A stretch of 64,000 nucleotides of DNA, taken from Flectonema sp. DT1601 (taxonomy: Eukaryota > Euglenozoa > Diplonemea > Diplonemida > Diplonemidae). Position 1 is the first letter of the stretch. Every line of letters begins with the position of its first letter. Location: the NCBI GenBank assembly GCA_964019425.1, contig OZ025813.1, positions 868,001 through 932,000 of the forward strand, in the 5' to 3' direction. Under the pieces are notes generated by a model. That model was not told the DNA's origin. It was given only the letters and a program-made list of their open reading frames with translations, and ran no database searches. The translations under genes were made by a program, and so were the position numbers. Of this stretch, positions 37,904 to 50,555 are shown piece after piece.

Positions 37904-39216
37904 CATTATTTCCTCTGTTAGGCCTTGCCTTGCATTGGGTTGCTCATCGAATCTATTATAAAGTTGCTCACATATTTTTTTATTCAATTTTCGTCTCTAG
38001 TAAATAAGAACTATAATTCGTCCTCTGCTCTCGACGGTCAGGTTAGCACCCGTTTGAACTTTTTTTTTTTTCAGTTTTTTTTTTTTTTTTTTAATTGTAA
38101 GTATCTTATGGTGTGCTGGAAAACACAAAACAAGAAAAAAAAAAAAAACACTTTTTCATTGAAGTGTTCTTTTAGTACAAAAAAAATAGTAATTTTTTTT
38201 CCCTCTTTTTTCTACTCATCCCCAGTAAAGACAAAATAGGATAGAAAGCAGTAAATATAAGCAAGCCCTATTTTAATTAATCTCTTACGCATTTAATACC
38301 TGTAGGAAAGATTATTTTTTTTTGAGAGGGAACACTCCCTATGCAATAAGCTTGTTTGGCACTCATACTCACTTGGAAAACCTTTTTTTTTTCTCATTTG
38401 GCGATATCCAGCACTATTCTATAGCTAGATTGCACCGTTATGAGTATTTTTTTTTTTTTTTTTTTTTTTTTTTCCAGTTAAATTTTTTCAGTTTTTTTTT
38501 TTTTTTTTTCATTCTTAGTGCCACTGTTAAAGAAATGTCTCTTTATTGAAGACGTTTTTAGTTTTTTGTTTTAAAAAAAAAAAAAAATAAATAAGAAGTT
38601 TAAAGAAAAGGATTTTCTTTTTTTTTCTTGTATGAATTCTGTTTCGTAAACAGTCTGTTGCGTACTTGCGAGTAGAACATCATTTTGGGGTCCATTGACA
38701 ACTTTGTCTCGGATTCTCTGAGTTTTGTGTGTTTTGCATTAATACGAAAACCATTCTTAGTCTCGTGCCTAAGGTACTTTTATTATCTCGATCTTGGCTG
38801 ATACACTTGCGAAAAGACAAATAACCAAAATACAAAGTTCAGTTTTTCTTTCTTTTTATTTTTTGTCCCCCTTTTTTTGTAGCTGCAGCTGACGAAAAAA
38901 GTGCCTGAGGTGTTTGCTTCGGCGCCAGATCATCGGAAAAATTCCCCCAACCGCAAATCTGTGTGAGTAGAAAACATGAGCCATCTATTCAGACAGGACG
39001 TAGGCTGGTAGAACACTATGCTATAGAATAGTACAAAGTGTTCGACATTACCCTTACGCACATCTGCATATGTCCGTATTTTCGTAGCAGTACTACTGTT
39101 TGTGTTATTAGTTTTCTCAAAAATAAGAGAATCTAAGAAAAGAATACTTTACACAAAGCTGTTTAAAGTTATCAGCTTTGTCGCCAACAAAAAAGAATAT
39201 GTCTGCAGTGAGCAAT

Positions 39217-39247
<31 letters not shown>

Positions 39248-40800
39248 CCAAGTAAGTTACAAACGAAATCTGTACATCATTCTGTGTGTTTTCAAATAGT
39301 GCGATATAGACATGTCTTAATCTAGGTTGTAGGTTAGCTTTTGAGTTCCTGGCCTATGTTTTGGCTATTTCCCTTTCGCCTCACGGAAACTATCTGTGAG
39401 TAGTAAAAGGTTGACTATTACCCTGTTCTCATTCTGAATCTCTTTTTTTCTCTTGACTCCCCTGTAAGTTCTTTATGTGAAGATTTTGTTGTTATTTTTT
39501 TTCTTTAGAGAGGAATACTCTGCAACAGTTCTTTGTTTGTATGCTATGTAGTGAATCGACACCATGACCATTATACTCTTCTGGTTGAAAATACGACGCT
39601 TTATGAGGTGTTAGGTAGGTAGGCTTTTGTCGGTATGCTTTCATTGTGAGACAGCAGTTCCTGTTGTAAATTCAATTCATAAACAAAATTGGTTACTCTC
39701 GCATTGCTGTCTTCTGTGAATATCGCTCCTACTACCCAACAAACCAGGGAGGGAAAAAAAAAAAAAAAAAACCGAAAATATATAACATAATTTAACACTG
39801 AAGAAATAACACACAAAAAAAAAAAAAAAAAAAAAAACCGACACAAATATCTGGGCTATTTCTTTTTTGTAAGCCTTTGGGGAAATTTTACATTCGTTTT
39901 TTTTTTTTTTTTTTTTTTTTTTTTGAGTAAAATCAAATAGTCTAAAGGCTTATTTATTAATAGAGCAGCATATCGATTGAATCGCAACAACTTTAGAAAA
40001 AAGCAAATACGAAAAAAAAAAATAAAAATCCAGTGAGAAGTGAGATCTCTTTTTTTTTTTTTTTTTTTTTTCCCCTTTCCCATTTTTTTTTTTTTTTTTT
40101 TTTAATAAAAGAATGAACTTAACGTAAAACAAATTAACCACGGGAAAACGATACAAAAATGAAACTCACCAAGGAGCTCTTTCTAGTAGCTTGCTGGCTT
40201 TTTGTATGTTCGTAGAAGCCAAAGTGCAGATGCAAAAATAATTAATCAGTTAAGGAAAAAAGTAGTGCGCTTGGTTAGCCTTTTTTTTTTTTTTTTTTTT
40301 TTGTACTTCCCTGTTTTACTCTAATCCTGTCCTATTCAGGTTTTCCGTAGTTGTTCTGTTCGTGAATTACAAAAATAATGAAAAAATATGTACACAAAAC
40401 ATTGTTACTTTGTCAATAGGGAGAGGATGACCCCATCAAGCCCACTAGTTTAGCATAGTTACGAAGTTTCGTCGTGTTCCCGAGGTGTCATCATGTTATT
40501 TTTTTTGTTATCGCTATTCTCTCTGCAGTGGCTCGAAAGAGATTTCTCTCATTCGGCTTTTTTTGTTGAGCATTTAGTGATAAAAGTTACTAAGAACGTA
40601 AAAAAAAAAAAAAAAAAAAAAAAGAACGTATCGTAAATGTCATATCATTAACGGGATTACATCCCCTGGTAGTGAAGCTTTCTAATTAATTGATGAGTTG
40701 GGGGGCCGTGGAGGGGGAGGGGAGTTGCTTATTTTTCTTATCAAATGTTTTCCATTAGACGACTGCAATTTCGAAGCGTTTATTTTTTCCCCTGCCCCCG

Positions 40801-40834
<34 letters not shown>

Positions 40835-42413
40835 GGTAAGTAGAAGGTAACAGTGTTGTCTCTTATTACGTCCCCTTCCACTTCACTTAAACTGATATCG
40901 TCTTTGATCGATGGCAACAGCTTTATTCATCACTTGTTCATTATATATCAAGTGCAGCTTACTAGTAGCGTTGTTCTTGTTCACAGCAAAAATGACAAAA
41001 GTAATAAAGACATACTGATGTCAGACCCTACAGCCTTCCCTAAGTTCATAAAATTCATTTTGTGGGGAATTTTGTGGAGTATTACTGTCTGGACGGTGGG
41101 TTTAGGTAGTCGTTTGTTCCAGGTTATTCTACGTCTCTTATCGTCTGTGAGAGTCTCACGGTTTGCTGGTAGCGATATAACTGTTACCCCTGTTGAGCTT
41201 TTTCCTGGCTTTTGTCTCCTGGGCTTCGTAAATAAATAAAAAAATTAGTAGAATCAGATTCAATTTAATAATTGTTAGCAAAGCTTTTTATAAGAAAATG
41301 GTATGAATTTATGTTTTGGTCATTGTAGTCCTTCACTACTAGTGATTGTGCGGGGTCACTTCTTTTTTCTGTAATCCCGACTTTCTTGTTAAAAGAAAAA
41401 AAAAATTCTGAATTTAGTTTTGTTTTATTTTATTTTATTTGGTATCCCCCCCTGTGGCATGCGCCTCCTCTCTTGGCGGGAAAACAGGTGGTATCAACTA
41501 TCCTTAATACTTGATGGTCACAACGTCCCTTCACGCCTGAGGGTTTCTTTACGGTTGTGTGGTATCGAATGGCTGATACCCCGCAAGCTTACCATGATGT
41601 TCGAGTGTTAGGATTTTTCAAAAAATAAATAAATAAAATATATAGTAGGCAATTTTGCTCAAGAAATGCCGCCGAAAATTAAATTCATAAATTCATTGTG
41701 TGTTGAAACAACTCTACAAAAAAAAAAGGGGGGAAATAGTTCGGAAACCTTCGGATTGCGGCAACAGAGAGACAGGAAGAGGGAAGGAAAAAAAAGAAAA
41801 AAAGAAAAAAAATTAAAAAAATCGTGCTTGCCCGAGAACGAGCCAAGCTGATGTAACATTTTATTTTAATTTTTTTATTTGTATTATTTTTATTTTTTAT
41901 TTTTTTACAATGGTTATTCAGTTCTAGCCCTCAGTTGTTTTCCGTGAGTTGTTGATCAAAGCAGACAGCTCCCTCACAAATAATTTAAAAAAAAAAAAAA
42001 AAAGGATTATGCCCTCGGTAGATTTCAAGACTACTGACCAATGACATAGTCATTCGGTAAACATAAATCTTTGTCTGTTTCTCGATATGCATGCCAGTTC
42101 TCGGACATCTTTTTCTAATTGTTGAAGAATATATAAAAAAAACCAATGCAAGGGAAATCATAAAATAAGATGGCGAGGCATGCCCTCACAAAAGTGAACA
42201 AAGTAAAGGGGTGTAACTTTACTTTTATTCATTATTTTTGAAGTATTGTTTCATGGTAACAGGATAGTCATTGTTTAGTTTGATTGGCAAAAAAAAAAAA
42301 AAAAAAAAAAATATGTGCGTAGAGAAAAAAAAAAAAAAAAACGAAAAAAAAAACTACCAAAGAATGAGTTGTATTTCATAGTTATCTTTTTGTATTATCT
42401 TTCCCCATACCCA

Positions 42414-42457
<44 letters not shown>

Positions 42458-42962
42458 GATGTTAGTTTATCAAAAAAGAAATCTTATACTCCATTTGAGT
42501 GTGATAATATTGTAAGAAAATGACATCGCTCACCTTTTTTTACGCTATTTTTTTTCCCTAATGTTCTTCCATTGACAGCTGCTTTCTATGTTGTCGGAAC
42601 AATCACGTTATGTCACCCCTCCATCCTCCATAGTAGTGAACTCCCAGCCCACTGTTTTCAATTGAATAACCTCACCTTCCCCCCTTCACCAACCCAAGCT
42701 CATTTCTTGTTGAACTGTTAAAGCTGTTGATGTTATAATAGTGAATTGGGGTCTGTGAGGTTGTAATTAATTAATAGTTCTATTCCAGGTCTGCGTATCA
42801 AGAGAAAGCTATGTTAAAAAATGTGTCTATTACTGTGTTGAATTATTTCATAACACTTTTCTTTTCAGTACCCCCCCCACCCCCCCTGGGCACTCATCTC
42901 ACCACACCCATCCACTCCATTAGAATTCGTGTGAATTGCGAGATAAAACCAATACAACAATA
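36865..42962. other. 6.1-kb gene-poor homopolymer region
   Basis: I see no convincing conserved gene. Runs of 15-35 A or T occur every 200-400 bp (for example 37868-37901, 39221-39247, 39899-39924, 40801-40829, 42419-42454). Weak coding candidates are 37490-37675 (61 residues) and 41018-41239 (73 residues, see below). A GC-richer patch at 41440-41610 carries three hairpins. CTTTTCTTTTCAG at 42868 is the likely acceptor of the Pumilio gene. This may be long untranslated sequence or a home for short RNAs. Confidence 0.5.
41018..41239 (+). CDS. Possible small membrane protein, 73 residues
   Basis: The open frame MSDPTAFPKFIKFILWGILW... has a hydrophobic helix (about 10-36) followed by an amphipathic Arg-rich stretch. 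It ends GFCLLGFVNK. A TTCTTGTTCACAG acceptor candidate lies about 30 nt upstream, and unlike most open frames here it is not made of homopolymer. I recognise no homolog. It could still be chance in AT-rich DNA. Confidence 0.25.
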   Translation: MSDPTAFPKFIKFILWGILWSITVWTVGLGSRLFQVILRLLSSVRVSRFAGSDITVTPVELFPGFCLLGFVNK

Positions 42963-44534
42963 ATGGGTTTAAGTAAAATGCTTGTTAATCAGTACTGCTC
43001 TCTAGATGATAGTTTGTTGGTGTTGGAGAGGAGGTATATTGAGAGTAAGAAGAGATCAAACAGCTGCCCACCTTCCATCGGTGATGTTGATGAGTTAGAA
43101 GGATTGGAGAGTCCTGTTTCAATTATTACCAGCACGGCAGACAATGTGACATCAGTTGCATTACCAAGCTTAGTTGATGATAGGGAAAGTGACAGTTGCT
43201 GTTCGTCGTTTGAAGGATCGTCGCAGCCGAGTAGACTAAATGCTGGTGCTGCGGCATTTGTACCAGCTTGTTCAGCAGCACCTCAATTACAAACAAGTCA
43301 GTACTTCGATGCTGTTGCTTCACTTTGTAATATCCCTGAAGAAACAATTATTCCATTTACTGCTATTGCTGGATGTGCTATTCAGGCTTGTGCTTCTCCT
43401 GAAGGATCAAAAGTTATTCAGAGATCACTTCCAATGTGGTCTCCTGAAGAGATTGAGGAATTCTTTTTTGAGATCAAGAGTCACGTTACTTACCTGATGA
43501 CTGAAATGGCTGGAACTTGTATTGTGCAGAGACTTGTTGAGTGTGCTACTCCGAAGATTAGAAAAGGTCTTGGAGAATGTCTAAAGGGAAACATGATGGA
43601 ACTATCACTACAACCATTCGCCTGTAGGATGGTTCAGAAGGTACTTGACGTAGTGGATTCGAATGATTGTATCGCTTTGGCAAAGGAATTAGATGGTCAG
43701 ATTCCGAAGTGTGTTCAGGACCAACACGGAAATCATGTTGTTCAAAAGTTTATTGACATCATGCCTTACAATGCTGGGTTTATTGTTGAATCATTTGTCG
43801 GTCGGGTTCAAGAAGTTGCAACTCACAGCTACGGTTGTCGTGTTGTTCAAAGAATCCTTGAAAAATGTAGAGACTCACCTCAGATCGTACAGGTATTGGA
43901 AGAAATTCTATTCCACGTCCAATCACTTGTTGTTGATCAGTATGGTAACTACGTCGTACAACATGTCGTTAAACATGGTCATTCTCAATACCAACTTGCT
44001 ATAACTGCAAAACTAGCAGGAACATATGGCTCTATGGCTATCCATAAATTCGCATCAAATGTGATTGAAAAGATGTTAGAAACGATTGAGACTTCGAGAG
44101 CTTCAGTTCTAAAGGAAATGATGCAGCCTTCAACTTCGGATAGTTCTCTTTCTGTACTAGCAATTGCTGCAATGGATCCGTTTGGTAATTATGTTGTGCA
44201 GAAACTGTTGGATCTCAGCTGTGATCAGCAAAAGAGAGTCATCCTTGATCACCTTTCTCCTTTTGTCAGTCTGCTATCGAGATCTCACCATGCTAAGAAC
44301 CTTCAGCAGAGAATCAAAGCATTTATAAGTAACCCGAATGCTCCTCCGTCAGCTTATGTTAGAAAACCAAACAACTCATCCTCAATGAAAGTTATGCCAA
44401 GTCAGTATGTTGATCAATTTATTGCTCAAAATCCAATGTTATATATACCTCATGAAATTCACCCACATCAAATTCAACACCATCATCATCATCATCACCA
44501 CCACCATCAGCACTTCGCTCAACGTGGTTGGTAA
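42963..44534 (+). CDS. Pumilio-family RNA-binding protein
   Basis: A 523-residue regulator that binds specific sequences in mRNA 3' UTRs to repress or localise them. Eight PUF repeats fill residues about 143-452. The RNA-contacting cores read GSKVIQ, GTCIVQ, ACRMVQ, GNHVVQ, GCRVVQ, GNYVVQ, ASNVIE and GNYVVQ. By the PUF code (repeat 8 binds the 5' base) this predicts U-G-U-A-U-A-N-A, the classic Pumilio element. Repeat 2 has Thr in place of the usual Asn, so that base is left open. The N-terminus (1-140) is acidic and Ser-rich; the C-terminus ends in a His-rich tract (10 His) before QHFAQRGW. I chose ATG 42963 because the frame upstream lacks ATG; an acceptor lies at 42868. Confidence 0.95.
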   Translation: MGLSKMLVNQYCSLDDSLLVLERRYIESKKRSNSCPPSIGDVDELEGLESPVSIITSTADNVTSVALPSLVDDRESDSCCSSFEGSSQPSRLNAGAAAFVPACSAAPQLQTSQYFDAVASLCNIPEETIIPFTAIAGCAIQACASPEGSKVIQRSLPMWSPEEIEEFFFEIKSHVTYLMTEMAGTCIVQRLVECATPKIRKGLGECLKGNMMELSLQPFACRMVQKVLDVVDSNDCIALAKELDGQIPKCVQDQHGNHVVQKFIDIMPYNAGFIVESFVGRVQEVATHSYGCRVVQRILEKCRDSPQIVQVLEEILFHVQSLVVDQYGNYVVQHVVKHGHSQYQLAITAKLAGTYGSMAIHKFASNVIEKMLETIETSRASVLKEMMQPSTSDSSLSVLAIAAMDPFGNYVVQKLLDLSCDQQKRVILDHLSPFVSLLSRSHHAKNLQQRIKAFISNPNAPPSAYVRKPNNSSSMKVMPSQYVDQFIAQNPMLYIPHEIHPHQIQHHHHHHHHHHQHFAQRGW

Positions 44535-44893
44535 GCAATAGCTTGCTTACACTTTGATTTTTATTGTACTCCTTCCTTTTAAAAAAAAAATAGAAAATGT
44601 ACACAGTTCTGTAAATAATAAGAACAGCTGTTAGTCAGCAAATTGAAACTTTAATAATCGCCTCATTGTAGATAATAAAAACAAGTGCAAAAAAAAAAAA
44701 AAAAGGAAACAACTTAAACGCGAATCGGCAATTATAATAAAAGAACGACTAGAGTTTGTTTATAACTAACAATGATATGATTTAGAACAAAAAACAGATG
44801 CTGGGGGAAAAAAAAAGAGAAAAAAAAAAAAAATAGGAAAAAAAAAAAAAAAGAGGAGTTAGAACTGTTCTCTTGATTAGATTTTTTTTTTTT

Positions 44894-44925
<32 letters not shown>

Positions 44926-45556
44926 CTCCCAATCTGTTTTTTTGTTACTATGACATCACTTGATTTTTATTTCTTTTTTTTTTTTTTTTCCATTCTTTTT
45001 AAAAAAAAAAAAAGAAAAAAAAAAAAAATTGCTTGTATTCTACTCAACAGGTGCTTTTATAACTGATATTTGAATTTACGTTCTTTTTTCAAAAGCGATT
45101 TATTCAGCCACAGCGATACTCTTATTTATGCTTGATAACTTATTAGGATAATGACATTAACATAATATTTTGTGAAACCAATATACGTCTTCCTTCCTTC
45201 CTTCCTTCCTTCCTTCCTTCCATCCTTCCTTTTCTTTTTTTTAATTAATTTTTCCTTCCACCATATTTACTATGCAAGAGCTTCCCTGCGACTTTCATTC
45301 AGTTTGCAATTTGGGAGGGGTGGAGAAGGGGCCTTACTCAAATCACAATAAAGAACCCCTGATTTTCTAGATTTTTATTATTTATTTCTTTCCTTCGAAA
45401 AAAAACTCAAAAGAAAATTTCTAATTCTGATAGTCTCCCCTTCCCCTTGACCTGTGAAAAGTAAAAGCTCTCTGTAGCATGTGGAAACAAGAATGATCTT
45501 GTAGTAGTATTTTACATTTTCATTTGGGTCACCTCCCTTCAAAAAAGCGGTAGTAG

Positions 45557-45593
<37 letters not shown>

Positions 45594-46622
45594 CCAATTC
45601 TTTTTCGTAAATAGCTTTACAACAAATGCGACGTTTTTGCTGAAAACATATATTTTTTCTGCCTTTTTTTTTTTTTTTTATGTGGGTCGCCAACTTTTTA
45701 AAAAAAAAAAACACTTAATTATAAATTTATGAATTCTTCAGTTGGTTCTCTCTCATTGTTCTGGGCAAAGCAATCCAGTCGACTGGAGACCCACAATGCT
45801 GTATGGATATATAGTATCACAAGGCCAAAGCACTCTCCTTGTGTTTTATTGGCTCAAAAAAAATATTGTCAAGCGTGTTTCTCATAACTGAGCACATCAA
45901 TGGCAGGTCTTTGATGCACCTTCGCTGTTCGGTATGATCCTGTGTCGTAACCAGACTTGATGGATGCTTCTTCTTCTTTTTGTTTCTTTCTTGACTGCTG
46001 ATTGCCGCTTCCCCCTTTATAGAACGAAAGTAGTAGAAAAAGAAGAAAAAAAAAAAAAAAAAACAACACTTTTTTTTTTTTTTTATATTATTATTATATC
46101 TGAATATTAAAGGGAATAAGAAAGGGAGGGACCAAAAAAAAAAAAAAAAACTACATAGCCGTATCTACACTTCCGTAGAATGAATACGGCTCTTGCTATG
46201 CTCCTCTTACAAGGAAGGCATCGTATGCACTTCTGTGATGGTTTTTCTTTATGTTCTTATTCCCTCCTCCCCCCCTTTTTTTTTTTTTTTTTAAATCTTT
46301 TCTTCCCTCGCAATGGCGCAGCTGCTTCATAGATTTTAGTTATTACCCAACCGTGCCGTATTTTATTCTCTCCCTTTTTAGTTTTTTGAAAATGATGGTC
46401 TTGGCGGGCCTCATATAACCTCCTCCCCAATGCTAGTTACAGTAGATCTTTATTTCCTTTTTTTTTTTTTGTTATTTATTTTTCGATCGCTTTAGTACAG
46501 TAGAATTGATCAGACCCAACCTTGACGCGAAAAATTTACTCTCTGTCGTTGTTGCAACGACTGAGTGAATTTGGAGGGGAAAAATAAAAAAAGATTGGCA
46601 TTCAGCAATTCCAAACGTATTT

Positions 46623-46654
<32 letters not shown>

Positions 46655-47718
46655 GAGTTTCTTATTTTCTCTCAACGAAAGCTTAGTAATACATCGCGAC
46701 GTGTATTTCTATTTAAGATGTTGAAAGAATGGGGGAAAAAAAAAAAAAAAAAACCTTGTTTTCTTTTTTATTTGTTTTCCAAGAGGTGCAATGTCTCTTT
46801 GCTAAAATACCGTTCCTGATGACCACGGAAAGGACTAGTGATGTACCGGTTGACTGTTACAACATGCTTGTATTAGTGGTTTCTGGTTAACTTAGACATT
46901 CGACGTAATTGCGGTAGTAGTTGCTTCTACTTGGGTATCGCAGCCGCCGTTCGTCTCTAAAAAGACATATTGCCCTTTAAATTACTTTCAGATATATATA
47001 TTTTTTTTAATTTTTAGAATCTTGTGTGATCTGAATACGAAAGTCTAGTGAAAAATGGCAAAAAAAAAAAAAAAAAAAGTTTCACCAGATTTTTTAGTCC
47101 CTCAGTGCATTTGTTAAATTTTCAACAAAAAAAAAAGTGTGTATTCCGTAATACAAATAGTAAGCGGTGAGTAGTCAGCTTGCGCTACTTTGAGAAGTTT
47201 AACTGTGCCGGAGAGACTATGTTTTTAGAGTCTGAATATTGAGGAGTAAACCATACAACCTTTGAGGGTTGGTTGGTAGATTGGAGTAGAACATAGATCC
47301 TTAGAACTAATTTTTTCATCTTCTCCCTTTTTTTTTCCTACTTTTTTTCTCCCCTCGATTTCACCCCCCCCCGTCCTTTTCTGAAGTAGTAATACAAAAA
47401 ATTACATATAAAAAAAAATAAAAAAATTAAATTAAAAAGAAAAGAAAAAGATCTTCCCCTCCACGTTATTCAGCTGCGCTTTTTTTGTTTTGCGACCCAT
47501 TCCAACGAGCTATTCCCGTTCCTTTACGTGAGCTCGTTGTTAGGCAGTTTATTAAGTGAAAGTGCTGTACTGTTTTTTTTCATTATTCTAAGCAGCATTC
47601 CAAAGCAATGTTAGGGTCGTAAGATGACAAGATTGTGAAACCACCAAACTAATTTTCTTTTTATATGTTTTAAACAGCCAACGGTCCTAACGAATAGAAC
47701 AAAAAATATAATAAAAAA
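44535..47718. other. 3.2-kb intergenic region, homopolymers and a microsatellite
   Basis: No gene supported. Contains dense T and A runs near 44810-45030, a (TTCC)n microsatellite at about 45190-45235, a T run of about 35 nt at 45559-45593, and a 12-bp palindrome CCAGTCGACTGG near 45775-45786. TATGTTTTAAACAG at 47677 is the likely acceptor of the channel gene. Confidence 0.55.
45189..45236. repeat. (TTCC)n microsatellite
   Basis: About ten tandem TTCC units with one interruption (CCATCC) near the 3' end. Confidence 0.9.
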
Positions 47719-50555
47719 ATGACGTCGTCAATGGCGTTTGAACTCCGAGACATGGAGGATGAGATGTTGACGATGAACGAGCGAAATGCTAAAGTATTGG
47801 GACTCAGCAACGAAGAGCTTCGGAGGTACGGAAGGCTATTTAATATATTTGATAGAGACAGCGACGGTTGTATTGACCATGAAGAGTTGATGCTACTTCT
47901 GGTCTCATTAGGAATACCTGCGACAAAAGACACAGCTGTTACTATGATTGCAAGCAGAGACAAAGACGGATCTGGAAAACTCGAATATCAAGAATTCATA
48001 GAAATAATGATCCAACAAAATGACGATGACTCAGTCTGGGGAAATATCATTGAAAGAATAGACACGGGAAAGGCCCTCTTATCACCGGATTTTATGAAAC
48101 GTTCAGACGATGCTCGTCTTCATGTCAAAGCCGCTCTCTCATCAAACAGAATGAGACCCGATTCAAAAATAAGATGCACACTCGACTTCTTAATTGCATC
48201 AGCTTGTTGTTACTTTTATGTAATAGTTCTGCTGGAAGATGCTGATAAAGAAAAACGAGAAATGGGATCATGGAGGATTGTGTGTGAATGTATAGCCTCT
48301 TTAGTATTCGTTTGTGATATATTATTTCAACTGAATACCTCAGTCACATTAAGATCTGGAGCTGTTATCACTGACCGCCTTAAGATTTTACAACACTACT
48401 CTTCATGCGGATCGATGTATGTAGATATCGCATCAGCATTACCTTGGGACCTTCCTTTTTATGGATTATCGAGAGAGGTTGCAATTGTTTTGAGGCATTT
48501 GAGAATACTAAAAGTGATTAGGATATCATCTCTATTCTATGTTGAAAACAACGGATTAATGTCTCCAACCTTCGTGACGTTCTACTTCAGATTGGTTCCA
48601 CTTTTTATGAATATAGTCAGGATGATTGTAGTTCTACATTCATTTTCAATTCTCTGGATTATTTTCAAGGGCCCTGACTACGAATACGTTGATGCTCTAT
48701 ACTATATATTATATACTTTAACAACCGTCGGCTACGGTGACATTGAAGTGTACGGTAGCGGAGAGAAGTTGTACGCTTGTTTCTTATTCATATTAGCAAC
48801 ATGTTTAAATGGACTAACTGTTGGATATTTGACTGCTTTTATAATGAGAAGTGACATTAATGGTGATAAGGTTGATAAGATGCGGCAAACCCTCGCTGTT
48901 CTTAAGCATTTTGAAGTTCCTCACACACTTCAAGAAGAAATCTTATCTTATCAATATCATGTGTTGCAACATAATCTGGGAGTTGCTTACACAGATGTCA
49001 TTGCTGGGTTACCTCCTGCTATGCAAGAACAGGTGTCGTTGTATATGAGAGTTAGATTGGTTACTCAAGTTCCGATGTTTCACGTTTGTGAAATAAAAAT
49101 TCAAATTTCACTGGCTCAAAGTTTGAAAAACGTAGTAGTCCCCCCCGACGAATACATCATGTTGGCAGGAGAAGAAGGTCATGAGATGTTCTTCCTGTCA
49201 CATGGTTTTTGCGACGTTCTTACTCCTGACGGTAAGCTTCTTGCAACCATCACAAAGGGTGGCTTCTTTGGAGAGGTAGCTCTGTTGGTGGAAACACACC
49301 GTCACACAAATGTAAAGGCCCTCACATTTTGTGATTTATTTATCCTTCAGAGGACTGAATTCTTATTAATCCTTGACAAGTATCCAAGTTTCGCTACTCA
49401 CATCCATACTGAAATTGAGAAGGCTGGTGACGCAGACGAACCAAACACAGAAACTGACGCCCTTCGAATTATTGAAGAGATGGAAGGAGGTCAGCCAAGA
49501 ATGCGAGCAAAAAGTGTAGTTGATGCTCTGGGAGCAATATCTGGAGCATGTGCATCACCACCAGCACAAGGACAACATCGAAATAGTGTAACTTCCGCAC
49601 TTAAATGTAGTGATAAGGATAATTCAGAAAGTGCTTCAGGTGGAAGTTTCTCCAAGGGGGATGACAAGACGAAAAAGTCATCCGCAACAGCTGTTTTATC
49701 TGTTCTTCACAAACTACAAACGAAAGCTAAACGCGTGAAGAAAAATCTGAACGCATCACCGAGGGCTGAAATTAGTGTCAGCCCGCGTTGCGCCAGCCCA
49801 CGTGTCAGCCCGCGTGGTGATCGTTTAGAAAATCTTTCAGATGCCCTGGAATCAGATCCGTCATTTGGATTCCCACATGTTCAATCAATGCGGGCAAGTG
49901 AGCGAATGGCGAAGATCAAACGGGGCAACTTCGTTCAAGCAGATGAGATTATTCGTGGTGACTCAGCTGTGGATGATTTATCTGTGTCAGATGTTGATAG
50001 CAACAGAGTCCTCGCCATTCCTGAGCGTTCAAAAAGTTCAAGTGCTCCTCGCACTGAACGTGATGAGAAGGGATTGTTAGCCTTACCCAGTAATCCTTAT
50101 CAACATAGTACCTACAGCAAGTTAAGAAAAGTAAGGCGAGGGGTCTTCTCTCCAAACACTGTTGCCCCTCACACAGAGGATATGAAACCCCAATTTAACG
50201 CTCTCCAAGATGCAGTCGCTAGATTGACGTTAACTGTTGAAGGATTACAGGTATGTTTATTCTAATTGGGTTGTTGGATGTCTTATAATGTTTTATATTT
50301 AACAATAACTACAACTACTCAACATAACAGCAAGAATTAAGAGAGAACACTCGATACATTAGACAACATCATCAAGACAACAATAAATCTGTTGACAAGC
50401 TGAGGGATATGATTGGTAAGAATCACGAGTGTATTTCTCAGCTGAAGAAAACTGATTTGGGGCAACCGTGTGAAAACAGCTCCTCAGTAGCTTCTGTTGC
50501 GGCACCGATCATTGCGAGGAATACTTTGGAACAATATTTATTAAAAAAGAATTAG
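47719..50555 (+). CDS. EF-hand/cyclic-nucleotide-binding potassium channel, two exons
   Basis: Exons 47719-50250 and 50331-50555 give 918 residues. Two canonical EF-hands lead (loops DRDSDGCIDHEE at about 43-54 and DKDGSGKLEYQE at about 80-91), so Ca2+ should act on the channel directly. Six transmembrane segments follow from about 155. S4 is weakly charged (LRHLRILKVIRI). The pore has TTVGYGD near residue 335, a K+ filter. A C-linker and a cyclic-nucleotide-binding domain (about 468-560) follow, with GGFFGEVALL; the usual phosphate-binding R-T-A is replaced by RHT, so nucleotide binding is uncertain. The tail is Ser-rich with SPR repeats (SPRAEISVSPRCASPRVSPRGD) and ends in a coiled coil across the 80-nt intron. 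The intron has GTATGT and ends ACATAACAG. Confidence 0.92.

Noticed and set aside
40700-40735. G-quadruplex at a G-rich patch
   Set aside because: GGGGGG, GGGGG and GGGG occur, but the remaining run is only GG, so a stable four-run quadruplex is not supported.
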